DNA of 15,774 bases from JBBITI01 sp037440885 (lineage in GTDB: Bacteria; Chloroflexota; Dehalococcoidia; Dehalococcoidales; UBA2162), in contig JBBITI010000061.1 in NCBI GenBank assembly GCA_037440885.1, positions 1 to 15,774 on the forward strand, in the 5' to 3' direction. Shown one piece after another: positions 15,282 through 15,774 of this stretch (position 1 is the stretch's first letter; every line of letters begins with the position of its first letter). The notes beneath the pieces are model-generated. The model ran no database searches. It saw only the letters and a program-made list of their open reading frames with translations, and had not been told where the DNA came from. A program made the position numbers and the translations under genes.

Positions 15282-15327
15282 CAAGCATCACTCTTGACAA
15301 TATTTGCTTGCTAATATATGCTTGCTA
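15282..15327 (+). promoter_or_regulatory. Promoter and repeated words before the right-edge HTH gene
   Basis: TTGACA (15294-15299) and TATGCT (15317-15322) are separated by 17 bases. CAAGCA at 15282-15287 and TGCTTG at 15305-15310 and 15319-15324 surround these elements, and the two TGCTTGCTA copies are 14 bases apart. A further CAAGCA lies at 15372-15377, just inside the gene. This layout suits an operator, possibly for the gene's own product. The promoter is reasonably supported; the operator is inferred. Confidence 0.55.
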
Positions 15328-15367
15328 CCATGCTACTTTGAAAAATATCTCCGCCGGAGTTGCAAGT

Positions 15368-15774
15368 ATGCCAAGCAAAATAAAAATCGACAAAGAGCAA
15401 GCACTGGCAATGATGAGATCAGGCAAGACGGACGCCGCGATCGCCGCTCATTTTAAAAAATCGCGGCAAGCTGTCAACTTGCTAAGGCAATCTTTCATCA
15501 AACACAGCCTACTTGACAACACTGCCAAACAACCGAAAAACAGCAAGCAACTCCTGGACAATACGCCGCCCCAAGGCGCCAATAGCAATATTCCGACAGA
15601 GGCAACTTCTTTAGAGTCGACTCAGTCATTATCATATCCAATGTTCGACCAGATAACCGATTGGGTTATCCAGTTAATCAAAGAGGCCGGCGCGTTCAGG
15701 GAACTGAACCAGCGCTGTCAACTGCTGGAAAGTCAAAATAAAGCGCTCCAGATGGAAATCAATCAACTCCGACA
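15368..15774 (+). CDS. Helix-turn-helix protein with C-terminal coiled coil (partial)
   Basis: An uninterrupted frame of 135 codons runs from ATG 15368 off the window end, with GGAG eight bases before the start. Residues about 8-45 (ALAMMRSGKTDAAIAAHF, then KKSRQAVNLLRQSF) form a helix-turn-helix like those of resolvases and small phage or plasmid regulators. A polar Gln/Asn/Ser/Thr-rich linker follows (about 50-90). After it comes a region rich in hydrophobic residues and then a heptad-like helix (FRELNQRCQLLESQNKALQM) suggesting a coiled coil that continues past the window. The family is not recognised. It may be a DNA-binding regulator or a DNA-organising protein; no catalytic motif is seen. 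Confidence 0.75.
   Translation, partial: MPSKIKIDKEQALAMMRSGKTDAAIAAHFKKSRQAVNLLRQSFIKHSLLDNTAKQPKNSKQLLDNTPPQGANSNIPTEATSLESTQSLSYPMFDQITDWVIQLIKEAGAFRELNQRCQLLESQNKALQMEINQLR

Overview
The window looks like a chromosomal segment of a bacterium with a Chloroflexota/Dehalococcoidia-like gene repertoire. That placement is an inference: it rests on a T-box-led unfused trpEGDCFBA operon, a divergent uroporphyrinogen-decarboxylase-like protein next to MFS transporters, and a divergent IMP dehydrogenase. It is not based on any marker-gene comparison. Most of the window is ordinary, compact metabolic sequence. The most unusual parts are the left edge, the trp leader, the sirtuin/macrodomain pair and the right edge.

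Left edge (1-420): the 3' end of an unrecognised gene is followed by three TTGCTAAC direct repeats. Next, on the minus strand, comes a 39-nt piece closely resembling the 5' half of a tRNA-Ser(CGA), broken off just after the anticodon loop. Together these look like the boundary of an old integrated element. From 421 to 3036, two minus-strand genes encode an MFS transporter and a URO-D-superfamily protein that lacks the hallmark residues of both HemE and the zinc methyltransferases. A terminator separates them.

Centre (3240-12442), all plus strand: a strong promoter drives a divergent guaB-type IMP dehydrogenase, followed by a small membrane-anchored LuxR-type regulator. A promoter overlapping the 3' end of the regulator starts a T-box leader. 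Its specifier loop displays UGG (Trp), and its UGGC bulge fits the tRNA-Trp acceptor end. The leader ends in an intrinsic terminator. Below it lies the complete set trpE, trpG, trpD, trpC, trpF, trpB, trpA, tightly packed with ATGA overlaps (C/F and B/A) and a 14-nt overlap (F/B). Uncharged tRNA-Trp should therefore switch on the whole chorismate-to-tryptophan pathway.

Right part (12477-13848, minus strand): a sirtuin deacylase gene overlaps a downstream macrodomain gene. The pair could both produce and hydrolyse O-acetyl-ADP-ribose. The macrodomain gene has a run of ten G in its ligand-loop codons. Divergently transcribed from 13996 is a second MFS carrier of oxalate/formate- or monocarboxylate-like type, with a strong hairpin in its leader. 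At the right edge (15368 to the end) a gene with an N-terminal helix-turn-helix and a C-terminal coiled coil begins behind a promoter with repeated TGCTTG/CAAGCA words. It is cut by the window end.

No CRISPR array, rRNA, complete tRNA or transposase gene was seen. No clearly new multi-gene system was recognised. The best leads are the degraded tRNA/repeat boundary, the coupled sirtuin-macrodomain pair with its G10 tract, and the right-edge HTH/coiled-coil gene.
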